The position numbers and the translations under genes are program-made. Positions 1 to 9,684 of a stretch of 64,000 nt of DNA are shown in pieces (position 1 is the stretch's first letter; each line of letters starts with the position of its first letter). Location: the NCBI RefSeq assembly GCF_029906345.1, contig NZ_JARYGY010000002.1, forward strand, positions 401,901 through 465,900, read 5' to 3'. The stretch is from Aquimarina mycalae. GTDB lineage: Bacteria > Bacteroidota > Bacteroidia > Flavobacteriales > Flavobacteriaceae. The notes beneath the pieces are model-generated. The model was not told the origin of the DNA. It was given only the letters and a program-made list of their open reading frames with translations, and did no database searches.

Positions 1-226
1 GATATTTTTTCTTTAACCCTTCCATTACAGGAACTCCTTGTTCATACTCCCCTAAAGATGCACAATGGAACCATATTACCTGATCATTATCACTAATGTT
101 TGTTTTTAAAATTTTAAAAACTTCTTTTCTTCCGTCTACAAACAGTTTTAGTTTCGGACTTAACAGTCCAATTGCAGGAAGTAATGCATTAAATATCGAG
201 ATAAAGAAATTATATAAAAAACCCAA
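1..226 (-). CDS. waaA: Kdo transferase (3-deoxy-D-manno-octulosonate transferase), N-terminal part only
   Basis: The reverse strand encodes about 75 residues running off the left edge. They include FLYNFF near the start, then LFVDGRKEVF and VIWFHCASLGEYEQG, which are hallmarks of WaaA/KdtA. This inner-membrane glycosyltransferase adds Kdo to lipid IVA during lipopolysaccharide assembly. The hydrophobic N-terminus fits the family's membrane anchor. No ATG is available: the frame is closed upstream by a TAG, and the codon giving the expected 'GFLYN' N-terminus is TTG at 226-224, so I take a TTG start. The gene is divergent from the exported hydrolase at 437. Family assignment is firm; the exact start is inferred. 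Confidence 0.85.
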   Translation of the reverse strand, partial: MGFLYNFFISIFNALLPAIGLLSPKLKLFVDGRKEVFKILKTNISDNDQVIWFHCASLGEYEQGVPVMEGLKKKY

Positions 227-436
227 AAGAAGTAATGTTTTACGAGTTGCTAAAATACAGTTCTTTCTCTAAAAAAACAGTGAAACATTCATTACAAAAA
301 AACATAGCTTCAAATTAGCAAAAACTCAGCTTAAATACCATTTTAACAAAAAAACATTTGAATTTTTACATTTTTAACAAAATTAATTCAATAAAATTCT
401 TAAATTAACACCTAATATCACACAAACTCAAATCTC

Positions 437-2245
437 ATGAAATTAAAATTTACTCTAATTGCATTATTTTCCTGTGCAATAGTATGTGCTCAGAATTTTG
501 CAGAAGTGCAACTCCCTAAACCTGATAAATTAAATCCATTCTTTATTGGTCCACTTCTTAAATCAACGATTCATTATGGTGTTACGCCTCCAAACTACAA
601 TGGAAAAGTAATTCTGTTTAACCACGGATATATTGATCTTAATCAGACTCAGTTTTTGTTTGACAATTCATTTTATCAAAAAACGTATGATGAAGGATAT
701 CAGGCTGTATTTGTTGCAACTACGCGAGGTGGTGGGATTTGGATTAATGGAGAGTTGCTTGCAGAATCTATCGATATTATCACCGCAAGATATAACGTTC
801 CTGATGTATATATTGTAGCGCATAGCAATGGAGGGAAAGCTGCAGAAGCCGCTATGATTCAGTATGGTAAAAAAAATAAGGTCTCTCAGGTTTTTGCTCT
901 TGGCACTCCATTCTGGGGAACCTATCTGGCCGATATTTCTCAAATGCCATGGTTAAACTGGGCTTGGCGCCTTACAGGACTCAATGAAGGAGCCAGAACC
1001 TCAACCACATATTATTGTAGAGATGTAGTACGTCCATATTTAGATAATAATGCGAATAACGAACCTGAAAAATTCGTGGTATTAGGAGCATCAGGATTCC
1101 TTAATGGATCTAATCTTCTTGCCAGAGCGGCGTTTACAGTTACTGGCGGAATTTTACTTCCCGTTCAAGGTGCTAATGACGGAGTTGCTCCTTATAGAAG
1201 TACGCTAAGACCAGGAGCTGATTATGTCTTCAGAAAAAATGATTTTCGAGCAATTTTTGATCATATCGATGTTAGTTTGGGACAATTTAGCTGGCGATAT
1301 ATAAAACCTTACATTGAAAATCGATCCCAGAAAAGTAATGAAACAATCAAAACTGAAAATCCAGTAAGTTTTACTACCAAAAGTAATTATTACATCATAC
1401 ATTCGGAAAACGAGTATGATCGCATACTACTTGACAAAAACTCGACATTTGCCGTTGCAGAAATCATTCATGAAAACCCAACAGCATCATTTCAAATTTT
1501 TGATCAGGATCTAAAAAAAATAAGTTCGAAAAAAAGCTATGCTGAACAGGAACACAAAACAATTATTCCATTTTCTGAAAATAATATGCACCTAAAAAGT
1601 GAAACACGTTTTGCTGCTTTTATAAAGCAAAATAACGGAATCACAATGTCTTTAGAACATCAGATAAAAAATAACCATCCAGCGCTAAAAGTTGACATTC
1701 ATTCTGATAAAAAACATGCTTCTTTAATAGAAAATACAGAAGTTCGTGGTGTAATTACTAAAACCTCAGCTATAGATGGAACTCCATTGCAAAACGAGCC
1801 CGACATTATTACTTTTAACAATATCAATGGTAGTTTTTATTTTGATACTAAAAACTTGGAAGAAGGTGTTTACAGTTTATTTTTAAATTCTGAAAGTAAA
1901 GGCAACTTCAAAAGAAGTATTATTTCTGGGTTTGTAGTTGGTGATGTTCAAAAAAAACTTGATATCACAAAGGATCAAGATTTAATTAATCATTCTGAAA
2001 AATCCATTAAGATTACTCCTAATTCAGTCAAAAACACAGCTATTTTATCTTTAGATCGATATCGAGTATCAGATCAGATATTCATCCAGTTGTATGATAT
2101 TACCGGAAAAAAAATCAAAGATTTCACCATATCAGCGAATCAAAATTCGCAATATGATGTCTCAAAAGAACTACAAACACTCTCTGGAGGTATCTACCTT
2201 TTGCAAGTTAACAATACAGAAACCATAAAATTTGTAAAAGAATAA
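437..2245 (+). CDS. Exported lipase-like alpha/beta hydrolase with T9SS sorting domain
   Basis: A 602-residue protein with a signal peptide (residues 1-18, ending CAQ). It has an alpha/beta-hydrolase region at about 55-300: an HG oxyanion motif (NHGYID near 62), the nucleophile elbow VAHSNGG with Ser130, a GANDGVAP segment that may carry the acid, and FDHIDV that may carry the histidine. This resembles PGAP1/triacylglycerol-lipase-like enzymes. The last ~75 residues (VFxQLYDITGKKI-type strands, LSGGIYLLQV, ending IKFVKE) match a type A C-terminal sorting domain of the Bacteroidota type IX secretion system. The product should therefore cross the outer membrane and be released or surface-attached. 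The middle ~200 residues look like beta-rich accessory domains. The substrate is unknown. Confidence 0.8.
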   Translation: MKLKFTLIALFSCAIVCAQNFAEVQLPKPDKLNPFFIGPLLKSTIHYGVTPPNYNGKVILFNHGYIDLNQTQFLFDNSFYQKTYDEGYQAVFVATTRGGGIWINGELLAESIDIITARYNVPDVYIVAHSNGGKAAEAAMIQYGKKNKVSQVFALGTPFWGTYLADISQMPWLNWAWRLTGLNEGARTSTTYYCRDVVRPYLDNNANNEPEKFVVLGASGFLNGSNLLARAAFTVTGGILLPVQGANDGVAPYRSTLRPGADYVFRKNDFRAIFDHIDVSLGQFSWRYIKPYIENRSQKSNETIKTENPVSFTTKSNYYIIHSENEYDRILLDKNSTFAVAEIIHENPTASFQIFDQDLKKISSKKSYAEQEHKTIIPFSENNMHLKSETRFAAFIKQNNGITMSLEHQIKNNHPALKVDIHSDKKHASLIENTEVRGVITKTSAIDGTPLQNEPDIITFNNINGSFYFDTKNLEEGVYSLFLNSESKGNFKRSIISGFVVGDVQKKLDITKDQDLINHSEKSIKITPNSVKNTAILSLDRYRVSDQIFIQLYDITGKKIKDFTISANQNSQYDVSKELQTLSGGIYLLQVNNTETIKFVKE

Positions 2246-2357
2246 TATAAATACCTGAAAGAAAAGCTTTTGTCTATATGGTATTATTTTCACAGGAATC
2301 GTTAATAAAAAATCGATCAAAACTATGCATCAAATTGCCAATCGCATCATTATTTTG

Positions 2358-2365
2358 TACTTTCG
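2358..2365 (+). promoter_or_regulatory. Possible -7 element before the DegT-family gene
   Basis: TACTTTCG lies 21 bases upstream of the start at 2387. It differs at one position from the Bacteroidota -7 consensus TAnnTTTG. No clear -33 element was found, so this is a weak assignment. Confidence 0.3.
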
Positions 2366-2386
2366 TCGGGTTACAAAACACATCCT

Positions 2387-3556
2387 ATGAAGAAGATTCA
2401 AATGGTTGACTTAAAGGGTCAATATCAACAAATAAAAGAACGTGTGGATGCATCTATTCTAGAAGTTATAGATTCTGCTGCCTTTATAAATGGTCCAGAA
2501 GTACATAGTTTTCAAAAAGAATTAGAAGAATACCTTGATGTAAAACATGTAATCCCTTGTGCTAATGGAACTGATGCATTACAAATAGCAATGATGGGAT
2601 TAGGTCTAAAACCTGGTGATGAAGTAATCACTGCAGATTTTACATTTGCTGCTACTGTAGAGGTAATTGCACTATTACAACTCACTCCTGTTCTGGTTGA
2701 TGTAGAACTTGATTCTTTTAATATAGATCCTGAAGCTATTCGTAAAGCTATCACTCCAAATACCAAAGCTATTGTGCCTGTTCATTTGTTTGGACTTGCT
2801 GCGAATATGGATGAAATTATGGAGATTGCTAACGAACATAATTTATATGTAATAGAAGATAATGCACAAGGTATTGGTGCTACGTATAAGTTCAATACTG
2901 GAAAAACTGCAAAAACTGGAACCATAGGACACGTATCTTCTACATCATTTTTTCCATCTAAAAATTTAGGATGTTATGGTGATGGAGGAGCAATTTTTAC
3001 CAATGATGATGATCTGGCACATACGATTCGTGGTATCGTAAATCATGGAATGTATAAGAGATATCACCACGATGTTGTTGGAGTAAATTCTAGATTAGAT
3101 TCTATTCAAGCTACAGTACTTAGAGCTAAATTACCTAATCTCGACAGCTATAATAATGCCCGAAGAACTGCTGCTACAAAATACAATAAAGCTTTTGAGG
3201 GTATTGCAAATATTATCACCCCAAAAGTAAAAGGAAATAATTGTGGGACTAGTGAAAATGTAATTTGTGAAACCTGCAATTGTCACGTATTTCATCAATA
3301 CACTTTACGAATCGTCAATGCAGATCGAGATGCTCTTGTAAAACATCTTAACGAGGTTGGTATTCCTTGTGGAGTATATTACCCAATACCTCTACATAAT
3401 CAAAAAGCATATCGAGATGAAAGATATAATGAAGATGATTTTGTGATCACTAATCAATTAGTAAAGGAGGTTATTTCTTTACCAATGCATACAGAATTAG
3501 ATGAGGAACAAATTAATTTCATTACCAAAACAGTTATTGATTTTGTTTCAAAATAA
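2387..3556 (+). CDS. DegT/DnrJ/EryC1/StrS-family PLP-dependent sugar aminotransferase
   Basis: A 389-residue member of the sugar-nucleotide aminotransferase family, closest in style to WbpE/WlbC, which aminate 3-keto-sugar nucleotides for surface polysaccharides. Visible landmarks are MVDLKGQY at the N-terminus, CANGTDALQIA (cofactor phosphate pocket), VIEDNAQ with Asp158, and TSFFPSKNLGCYGDGG with Lys192 as the PLP Schiff-base lysine. Residues about 284-300 form an insertion with four cysteines (Cys286, Cys294, Cys297, Cys299) just before the conserved HVFHQYTLR segment. These could bind a metal, though that is inference. Its position near waaA suits a role in envelope glycan synthesis. The substrate cannot be told from sequence. 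Confidence 0.85.
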   Translation: MKKIQMVDLKGQYQQIKERVDASILEVIDSAAFINGPEVHSFQKELEEYLDVKHVIPCANGTDALQIAMMGLGLKPGDEVITADFTFAATVEVIALLQLTPVLVDVELDSFNIDPEAIRKAITPNTKAIVPVHLFGLAANMDEIMEIANEHNLYVIEDNAQGIGATYKFNTGKTAKTGTIGHVSSTSFFPSKNLGCYGDGGAIFTNDDDLAHTIRGIVNHGMYKRYHHDVVGVNSRLDSIQATVLRAKLPNLDSYNNARRTAATKYNKAFEGIANIITPKVKGNNCGTSENVICETCNCHVFHQYTLRIVNADRDALVKHLNEVGIPCGVYYPIPLHNQKAYRDERYNEDDFVITNQLVKEVISLPMHTELDEEQINFITKTVIDFVSK

Positions 3557-3656
3557 ATTAAAAAAATGAGTTAGCAATCATTAGCTAATCATATACAAAT
3601 ATTATAATTACACCCCTTAGTTTAATTAACTATAATACAACAAATAAACGCCTATA

Positions 3657-6559
3657 ATGGATTCACTTTGCATTTGTTATAATCTAGTAGATCATAATAA
3701 TATTCCTGGAATTCCCCCTTTACCAGAAGCATATATTGTACCTGTAACCAATGGAAGTCTTGGTTATGTAGAAAAACAAGCAACTCCAGGAACTTTAGAA
3801 AGTTTTGGAATACCATATCTGGAAACTTCACACGAGCAATTGTTAGAAATATGTTCGAGTTTAAAAATTGCTGTATTAGAACAGCAGTTCCGACCAGCAA
3901 AAAAAAGAAAGACTTTTGGTTTAGCAGAAATTTTAAAAGAACCAAAAATTAAGGAAGTAATCCTGGATTATATTAATAAAAAATTATCCGTTTTTTATGC
4001 GCTAGTAATAGAAAACAAATATGCTGTTATACATAATGCGCAAAGAAAAGATCCTTTTGAGGTTCATAGATTATCAATTGGTGATAGTATCCTTAATCCA
4101 ATATTAGAATTCACAAAAACCGATGAAGGCATTGATTATTCTTTCTCTTTAAAGGATGGAGATAAATCTATAGTTCCTCAAAATCATAGCATTCAAATAT
4201 TGCTTAATGAACCTTCCTGGATTGTTGTAGATAAATACATTTTCCACATTAATAACCTTAATGCTAATAAACTTAAACCATTTTTTAGTAAAGAAAAAAT
4301 TACTATTGCTAAGAAACATATCAAAACCTACCTTGATAAGGTAATTATTCCTGTTATTAAAAATGTAGATGTGATTGCTAATGGTTTTGAGATTGTTATT
4401 AATAAAACCATAGCATCTTATGGAATAGAAGTTATTCAAGACTTTATAAAAGAGAACTATGTTGTAAAAGTGGTTTTTAAATATGATCAATCTGTATTTG
4501 ATTATAATAGTTCGAAAACAACATCATCAGATGTACATTTTGGCGAAAGCGAAGAAATTCAAATTACTCAGATCAAAAGAGATCCTGAAGCAGAAAAGCA
4601 AATTATTGCGTTATTAGAATCTAAAAGCTTAGTCATTAACAATAATCTTTTATTAGAAACTGAAAACTTAGAGGATCCTTTAGCAATTTTTAATTGGGTA
4701 CAACAACATCATGCACAGTTAGAAAAAGAAGGCTTTGAGATCACCCTTCCTGACCTTGATAATAGAACCGTAAACCTTGATGCGCATCAAATCGAAATCC
4801 AAAACAAAAAAAAAATGACTGGTTCGATGTCAAAGGAATAGTTCATATTGGAAATCAAGAAATTCCGTTTTCTAAATTTGTTAAGTACATAAAACAAAAC
4901 AATCGTTTTTTTCAGATTGACGATCATTCTGTATTTATTATCCCTTTAGAGTGGATGACTCGTTTTAAAAAATTAGCGGATTTCGGAAAAATAAAAGAGG
5001 ACAGTATACAAGTAAACAAAGGTAATTACACCTTACTTAGGGATATTATCCCTCCAGAAGCGTTAGAGATTACAGAAAATATTGATTTTGAATACCAACC
5101 TTCTTCTCAGCTAAAAGCCACATTAAGGCCTTATCAGGAAGAAGGTGTAAAATGGCTCATACAACACCAACAAAATCAATTAGGCGCTTGTCTTGCTGAT
5201 GATATGGGGTTAGGTAAAACCTTGCAAACCATCGCTACTTTAGTGCACACTAAAGAACAACTTACTCCAGAACCTCAGGAAACAAAAACAATTCGATTGG
5301 ACTTGTTTAGTGATCCTTTAGAAATAAAAACCTATCTCAAGGCATTAATCGTACTACCATCTTCTTTAATATTTAACTGGGCACAGGAAATATTAAAATT
5401 CGCTCCTCAACTCACAATCACAAAATACATAGGGTCCGATCGTAAAAACATAGTACCTTATCTAGAAACATATGATATTATCCTTACGACATACACCACA
5501 TTATCCAAGGATATTTCACAATTGCAAAAAACAGAGTTTACATATTTAATAACCGATGAAAGCCAGCAAATTAAGAATAAAGAATCTAAAATATTCAAAG
5601 CAATCAATGCGATACACTCAAAACACAAAATCTCATTAAGCGGTACTCCTATTGAAAATTCGTTGACTGATCTATGGTCGCAGATGGAGTTTATCAATCC
5701 AGGAATGCTAGGAAGCTATCCATTTTTTAAGGATCATTTTAAAATCCCTATTGAAAAACATCAAAATGAAGAACGTATTAAAGAACTAAAAACCTTAATA
5801 GAGCCATTTATCCTAAGAAGAACCAAAGAACAAGTAGCTAAAGATTTACCAGCCTTAACTGAACAAATTGTCTACACAGAGATGTTAACAGCACAAGAGA
5901 AAGAATACGAATCTCAGAAATCTGCTGCCAGAAATTTATTATTGGGTATCGACCCTATTTCTACCAATAAGATACATATTATCAACACCTTAACCAAACT
6001 ACGCCAATTGGCCAATCATCCTAAATTACTACATACTTCGACAGAAGATATTTCTGGTAAATTTATAGATGTTACCTCACATTTAGAAACCTTGGTTAGG
6101 TCTAACAAAAAAGTATTAATATTTAGCTCTTTTGTATCTCACCTTGATCTATATCAGGAATGGTGCACATCTCAAAATATTTCTTTTGTAAGTCTTACAG
6201 GGCAAACAAAAAACTCTGACCGAGAAAAAGTGGTCAACGAATTTCAGAGCAACGATGCAATTTCTTTATTCTTTATTTCATTAAAAGCAGGAGGAGTAGG
6301 TCTTAATCTCACCAAAGCTTCCTACGTTGTATTACTAGATCCTTGGTGGAACCCTTTTATAGAAAAACAAGCTATTGCTCGTTCGCATCGTATTGGACAA
6401 GAAAACAATGTTCTAGTTACCCGATTTATCACAAAAAACACTATTGAAGAAAAGATATTAAAGTTACAGGAAAGAAAAAAGAACTTATCTGATGAAATCA
6501 TAGCCATTGATACAATTCCTGATTATGTAGAAAATGATCTGGCAGAATTATTAAAATAA
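3657..6559 (+). pseudogene. SNF2-family (Swi2/Snf2, RapA-like) DEAD/DEAH helicase, interrupted by a frameshift
   Basis: Two consecutive open frames together encode one ~967-residue SNF2 ATPase. The first (3657-4841) is the N-terminal region. It ends 26 bases after an A10 tract (4806-4815) with an out-of-frame tail. From base 4816 the other frame reads DWFDVKGIVHIGNQEIPF and runs without a break to 6559, past a nominal ATG at 4955. In the C-terminal part I see DDMGLGKT (Walker A), TDESQQIKN (Walker B; family usually DEAQ or DEAH), LSGTPIENSLTDLW, LRRTKEQ, AGGVGLNLTKA and ARSHRIGQ, which are the full set of helicase motifs. SNF2 proteins translocate on double-stranded DNA to remodel protein-DNA complexes. 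Both halves look intact and selected. The break may be a sequencing error, a recent mutation, or productive slippage, since a -1 slip on the A tract restores one frame. Confidence 0.8.
4806..4815 (+). other. A10 homopolymer at the helicase frame junction
   Basis: Ten consecutive A bases, preceded by C and followed by TGACTGG. With 10 As the upstream frame ends at a TAG at 4839-4841. With 11 As (equivalent to a -1 slip), or with 8, the frame joins the SNF2 C-terminal frame. Long A tracts are known sites of RNA polymerase and ribosome slippage in AT-rich bacteria, and also of sequencing indels. Confidence 0.8.
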
Positions 6560-6646
6560 CATTGTTCACTTTCACCCTAAACGATTATACAAATACTAAA
6601 CATCGTACTGTAATATCTAAAATTATAAACCGTCATTAAAGAAAAA

Positions 6647-7618
6647 ATGAAACACTTTTTAGTAATAATTTTTATAGTCATAAATCTTTTTTCCTGTACA
6701 TCTCAAGAATCAATCATCATTAAAAAAAAGGAAATAAATTGGCAAGAGTTCCCTGACCTATTTACTGACAATAAAAAAACAACGTTTATTGATAAGTTTC
6801 ATTTTTTGGAAAACGTAACAATGTATGAAATAACATATCTAAGCGATGGACTAAAAATCCAATCATTTGCTGCGATCCCAAAAAAAGAAGGAAAATATCC
6901 AGTTATTATATATAATAGAGGTGGAAATCGAGATTTTGGAGCAATCCAATTATTTGGTGGTCACCAAAAATTACCTATAGCACATATATTCTCTAAATTA
7001 GCAAATGAAGGGTATATTGTTATAGGGTGTAATTATCGAGGTTCTGGCAATAGTGAAGGAATGGAAGAATTTGGAGGGAAAGATGTAAATGATATTCTAA
7101 ATCTCAACAAAGTTGTTCATGAACTACCCAAAGCGGATACCAAACGTATCGGAATGTATGGTTGGAGTCGCGGTGGAATGATGACATATATTGCATTAAC
7201 AAAGATGAACAATATAAAAGCAGCTGTTGTTGGAGGTGCACGATCTGACTTAAGAACAATTGATAGACCTCAAATGGAAAAGAGAGTGTATGCTGAATTG
7301 ATTCCTGATTACTATCAAAATAAAGATGAAGAATTAAAAAAGAGGTCCGCTATATTATGGGCCGATAAATTCTCTCCAAACGTCCCTATTTTACTATTAC
7401 ACGGCAACTCGGATTGGAGAGTAAAATCTACTAATTCATTAAGATTGGCTTTAGAATTTGAAAAACATAGAATCCCTTATAGACTAAAGATCTTTGAAGG
7501 TGCTAATCATGGTATAAGTCAATTTAGAAAAGAAAGAGATCAAGACGTATTGGATTGGTTTAATAAATACCTTAAAGGCTCTGCTACCTTACCAAACATG
7601 GAATTTCACGGAAGATAA
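6647..7618 (+). CDS. Lipoprotein alpha/beta hydrolase, prolyl-oligopeptidase (S9)-like
   Basis: A 323-residue hydrolase with a lipoprotein signal: residues 1-16 are hydrophobic and end LFSC, with Cys17 lipidated. The catalytic domain spans about 60-315. RGGNRDFG near 91 supplies the oxyanion region, GWSRGGMM carries the nucleophile Ser174, HGNSDWRV a likely aspartate, and EGANHGI the histidine. This arrangement is typical of peptidase S9/dienelactone-hydrolase-type enzymes, without the beta-propeller of full prolyl oligopeptidases. It is probably anchored at the periplasmic or outer-membrane face and may cleave short peptides or esters. A hairpin follows downstream. Confidence 0.78.
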   Translation: MKHFLVIIFIVINLFSCTSQESIIIKKKEINWQEFPDLFTDNKKTTFIDKFHFLENVTMYEITYLSDGLKIQSFAAIPKKEGKYPVIIYNRGGNRDFGAIQLFGGHQKLPIAHIFSKLANEGYIVIGCNYRGSGNSEGMEEFGGKDVNDILNLNKVVHELPKADTKRIGMYGWSRGGMMTYIALTKMNNIKAAVVGGARSDLRTIDRPQMEKRVYAELIPDYYQNKDEELKKRSAILWADKFSPNVPILLLHGNSDWRVKSTNSLRLALEFEKHRIPYRLKIFEGANHGISQFRKERDQDVLDWFNKYLKGSATLPNMEFHGR

Positions 7619-7671
7619 ACAACACAGCCTACCTATATTTCTAAAAGAAATCATAATCTAGCTTTATATCA

Positions 7672-7694
7672 CAACAATTTATTCTAAATTGTTG
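7672..7694 (+). terminator. Small hairpin, possible terminator
   Basis: CAACAATTT and AAATTGTTG form a 9-bp perfect stem around a 5-base loop (ATTCT), followed by CTTTTG. The stem is AT-rich and the T run is short, so it could instead be an operator upstream of the gene at 7742. Confidence 0.4.
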
Positions 7695-7741
7695 CTTTTG
7701 TATATTTATTACTCGATTTACTTATATCAATTCACAAACTC

Positions 7742-9016
7742 ATGAAATTTCTTTACACATTACTTTTTGCTCTAATTAGCACTACACTTCTTGCTCAAGA
7801 TACTTATTTACATTGTGGAAAATTAATTGACACCAAATCTGGTACAGTTCTTACCGAAAAAACAATCGTTGTTTCTGGAAACAAAATCAGCAAAGTAGAA
7901 AGTGGGTATACTTCTGGAAAAAAAGGTGATATTACAATAGATCTTAAAGATAAAACGGTTATGCCTGGACTTATCGACATGCATGTACATATCGAAAATG
8001 AATCTAATCCAAAAGCATATTTAGAACGTTACACAAACAATGAAGCCGATGTAGCATATAACTCCGTGGGATTTGCCAAAACAACACTAATGGCAGGATT
8101 TACAACTGTACGAGATCTTGGAGGAAGCGGCGTAAATATCGCATTAAAAAAAGCTATTGCACAAGGAAAAATTGATGGCCCTAGAATTTTTACAGCTGGT
8201 AAATCACTAGCTACAACAGGAGGTCATGCAGATCCAACAAATGGAAGTAAAAAATCCTTAGTTGGAGATCCAGGACCAAAAGAAGGTGTTGTAAACAGTG
8301 TCGAAGACGCAAAAAAAGCAGTAAGACAACGTTATAAAAATGGAGCTGATCTCATAAAAATTACAGCAACAGGTGGTGTTTTGAGCGTAGCTAAAAGTAG
8401 TTCAAATCCTCAATTTACTATAGAAGAAATAAAAGCAATCTGTGAAACTGCAAAAGACTATGGCTTTCATGTAGCTGCACATGCTCATGGCGATGAAGGT
8501 ATGCAACGTGCAGTAATGGGTGGTGTAAAAACTATCGAACACGGAACCTTAATGAGTGAAAAAACAATGGATCTTATGAAACAATATGATTCATATTTAG
8601 TCCCGACTATTACAGCCGGAAAAGAAGTAACTGGCAAAGCCAAAATAGATGGTTACTACCCAGCGATTATAGTTCCGAAAGCATTAGAAATTGGCCCTAA
8701 AATTCAAAATACATTTAGCAAAGCTTATAAAAAAGGGGTCGGCATTGCTTTTGGTACAGATGCTGGAGTTTTTAAACATGGGCAAAACGCAAAAGAATTT
8801 GGTTATATGGTAGAAGGCGGAATGCCAGCTATAGAAGCTATACAAAGTGCTACAACTACAAATGCCAAAATCTTGAATATGCAAAATCAATTAGGACAAA
8901 TCGCTAGCGGTTTCTTAGCAGATATTGTTGCGGTAAATGATGATCCGACTCAGAAGATTGAAACCATGGAAAATGTTGTGTTTGTAATGAAAGAAGGTAA
9001 AATATACAAACAATAA
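7742..9016 (+). CDS. Exported amidohydrolase (imidazolonepropionase/Xaa-Pro dipeptidase-like)
   Basis: A 424-residue metal-dependent amidohydrolase with a signal peptide (1-19, ending LLAQ). Metal-binding landmarks are in family order: DMHVHIE with His81 and His83, the LIKITATGG lysine segment, HVAAHAHG, IEHGTLM and FGTDAGVF. The C-terminal strands (LADIVAVNDDP) complete the composite beta-sandwich of the superfamily. Members related to this one hydrolyse dipeptides or cyclic amides; the substrate here is not identifiable. The signal peptide places it in the periplasm or outside. It follows another exported hydrolase in the same direction, with about 120 bases between them. Confidence 0.82.
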   Translation: MKFLYTLLFALISTTLLAQDTYLHCGKLIDTKSGTVLTEKTIVVSGNKISKVESGYTSGKKGDITIDLKDKTVMPGLIDMHVHIENESNPKAYLERYTNNEADVAYNSVGFAKTTLMAGFTTVRDLGGSGVNIALKKAIAQGKIDGPRIFTAGKSLATTGGHADPTNGSKKSLVGDPGPKEGVVNSVEDAKKAVRQRYKNGADLIKITATGGVLSVAKSSSNPQFTIEEIKAICETAKDYGFHVAAHAHGDEGMQRAVMGGVKTIEHGTLMSEKTMDLMKQYDSYLVPTITAGKEVTGKAKIDGYYPAIIVPKALEIGPKIQNTFSKAYKKGVGIAFGTDAGVFKHGQNAKEFGYMVEGGMPAIEAIQSATTTNAKILNMQNQLGQIASGFLADIVAVNDDPTQKIETMENVVFVMKEGKIYKQ

Positions 9017-9080
9017 TATATTATTTTAATACACTAGTGATGTTACCCAAAAATAGTTAGGTGGTAAAAAGACCGTATCA

Positions 9081-9578
9081 ATGAAAAAGATTCTGCAATA
9101 TATCTTTGTTAGTGCTATTGTACTATTTGGGTTATTTTATGTCTATACTAAATGGGCAGCTGCGAATGAAGGTGATCCAGCTCCTGATTTTGAAACCACA
9201 TTAGTGGATGGAACACCTTTTAAGCTATCCAATCTACAAGGCAAATATGTGCTATTGGATTTTTGGGGCTCCTGGTGTCCTCCTTGTATTAAAGAAAGTC
9301 CAGAATTAGTGGCGTTACATCAAAAACACGCGGATCAATTAACCATTGTTACGGTAGCACTAGAAAAAAATAAGGATTCCTGGAAAAAAGTGGTTTCGAA
9401 ATATGGATATACTTGGAAAAATCAAATTGTTAGTCAGAATAGATTTGTGATGCTTTCGGATATAGCAAGAAAATATGGAGTTTCAGAAATTCCTGCTAAA
9501 TTTCTAATTTCGCCAGAAGGAAACCTAATAGGCAACTATTCCTTTGAAGAGATTGATAGATTATTATCGGATAATTAA
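9081..9578 (+). CDS. Membrane-anchored TlpA/ResA-like thioredoxin-fold protein
   Basis: A 165-residue protein with one N-terminal membrane segment (about 5-24) and a periplasmic AhpC-TSA/Redoxin-type domain. The redox site is WGSWCPPC (Cys66, Cys69), preceded by GDPAPDFETTLVDG, the usual lead-in of TlpA/ResA proteins. FLISPEGNLIG near the end carries the conserved strand. Such proteins reduce or isomerise disulfides in exported proteins or in cytochrome maturation. It lies 64 bases behind the amidohydrolase, so a shared transcript is possible. Confidence 0.85.
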   Translation: MKKILQYIFVSAIVLFGLFYVYTKWAAANEGDPAPDFETTLVDGTPFKLSNLQGKYVLLDFWGSWCPPCIKESPELVALHQKHADQLTIVTVALEKNKDSWKKVVSKYGYTWKNQIVSQNRFVMLSDIARKYGVSEIPAKFLISPEGNLIGNYSFEEIDRLLSDN

Positions 9579-9684
9579 CTGTAAAACAAGATTTTTAAGC
9601 ACTATAAAAAGATCTTGGTACCTTATCCATAATATTTATAGTATAAAAACTACATTCAGAAAATATTGATTAATATCGGAAAGA

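Noticed and set aside
4149..4490. Minus-strand ORF inside the helicase N-terminal half
   Set aside because: Asn/Phe-rich antisense shadow with no domain; the plus strand codes for helicase sequence.
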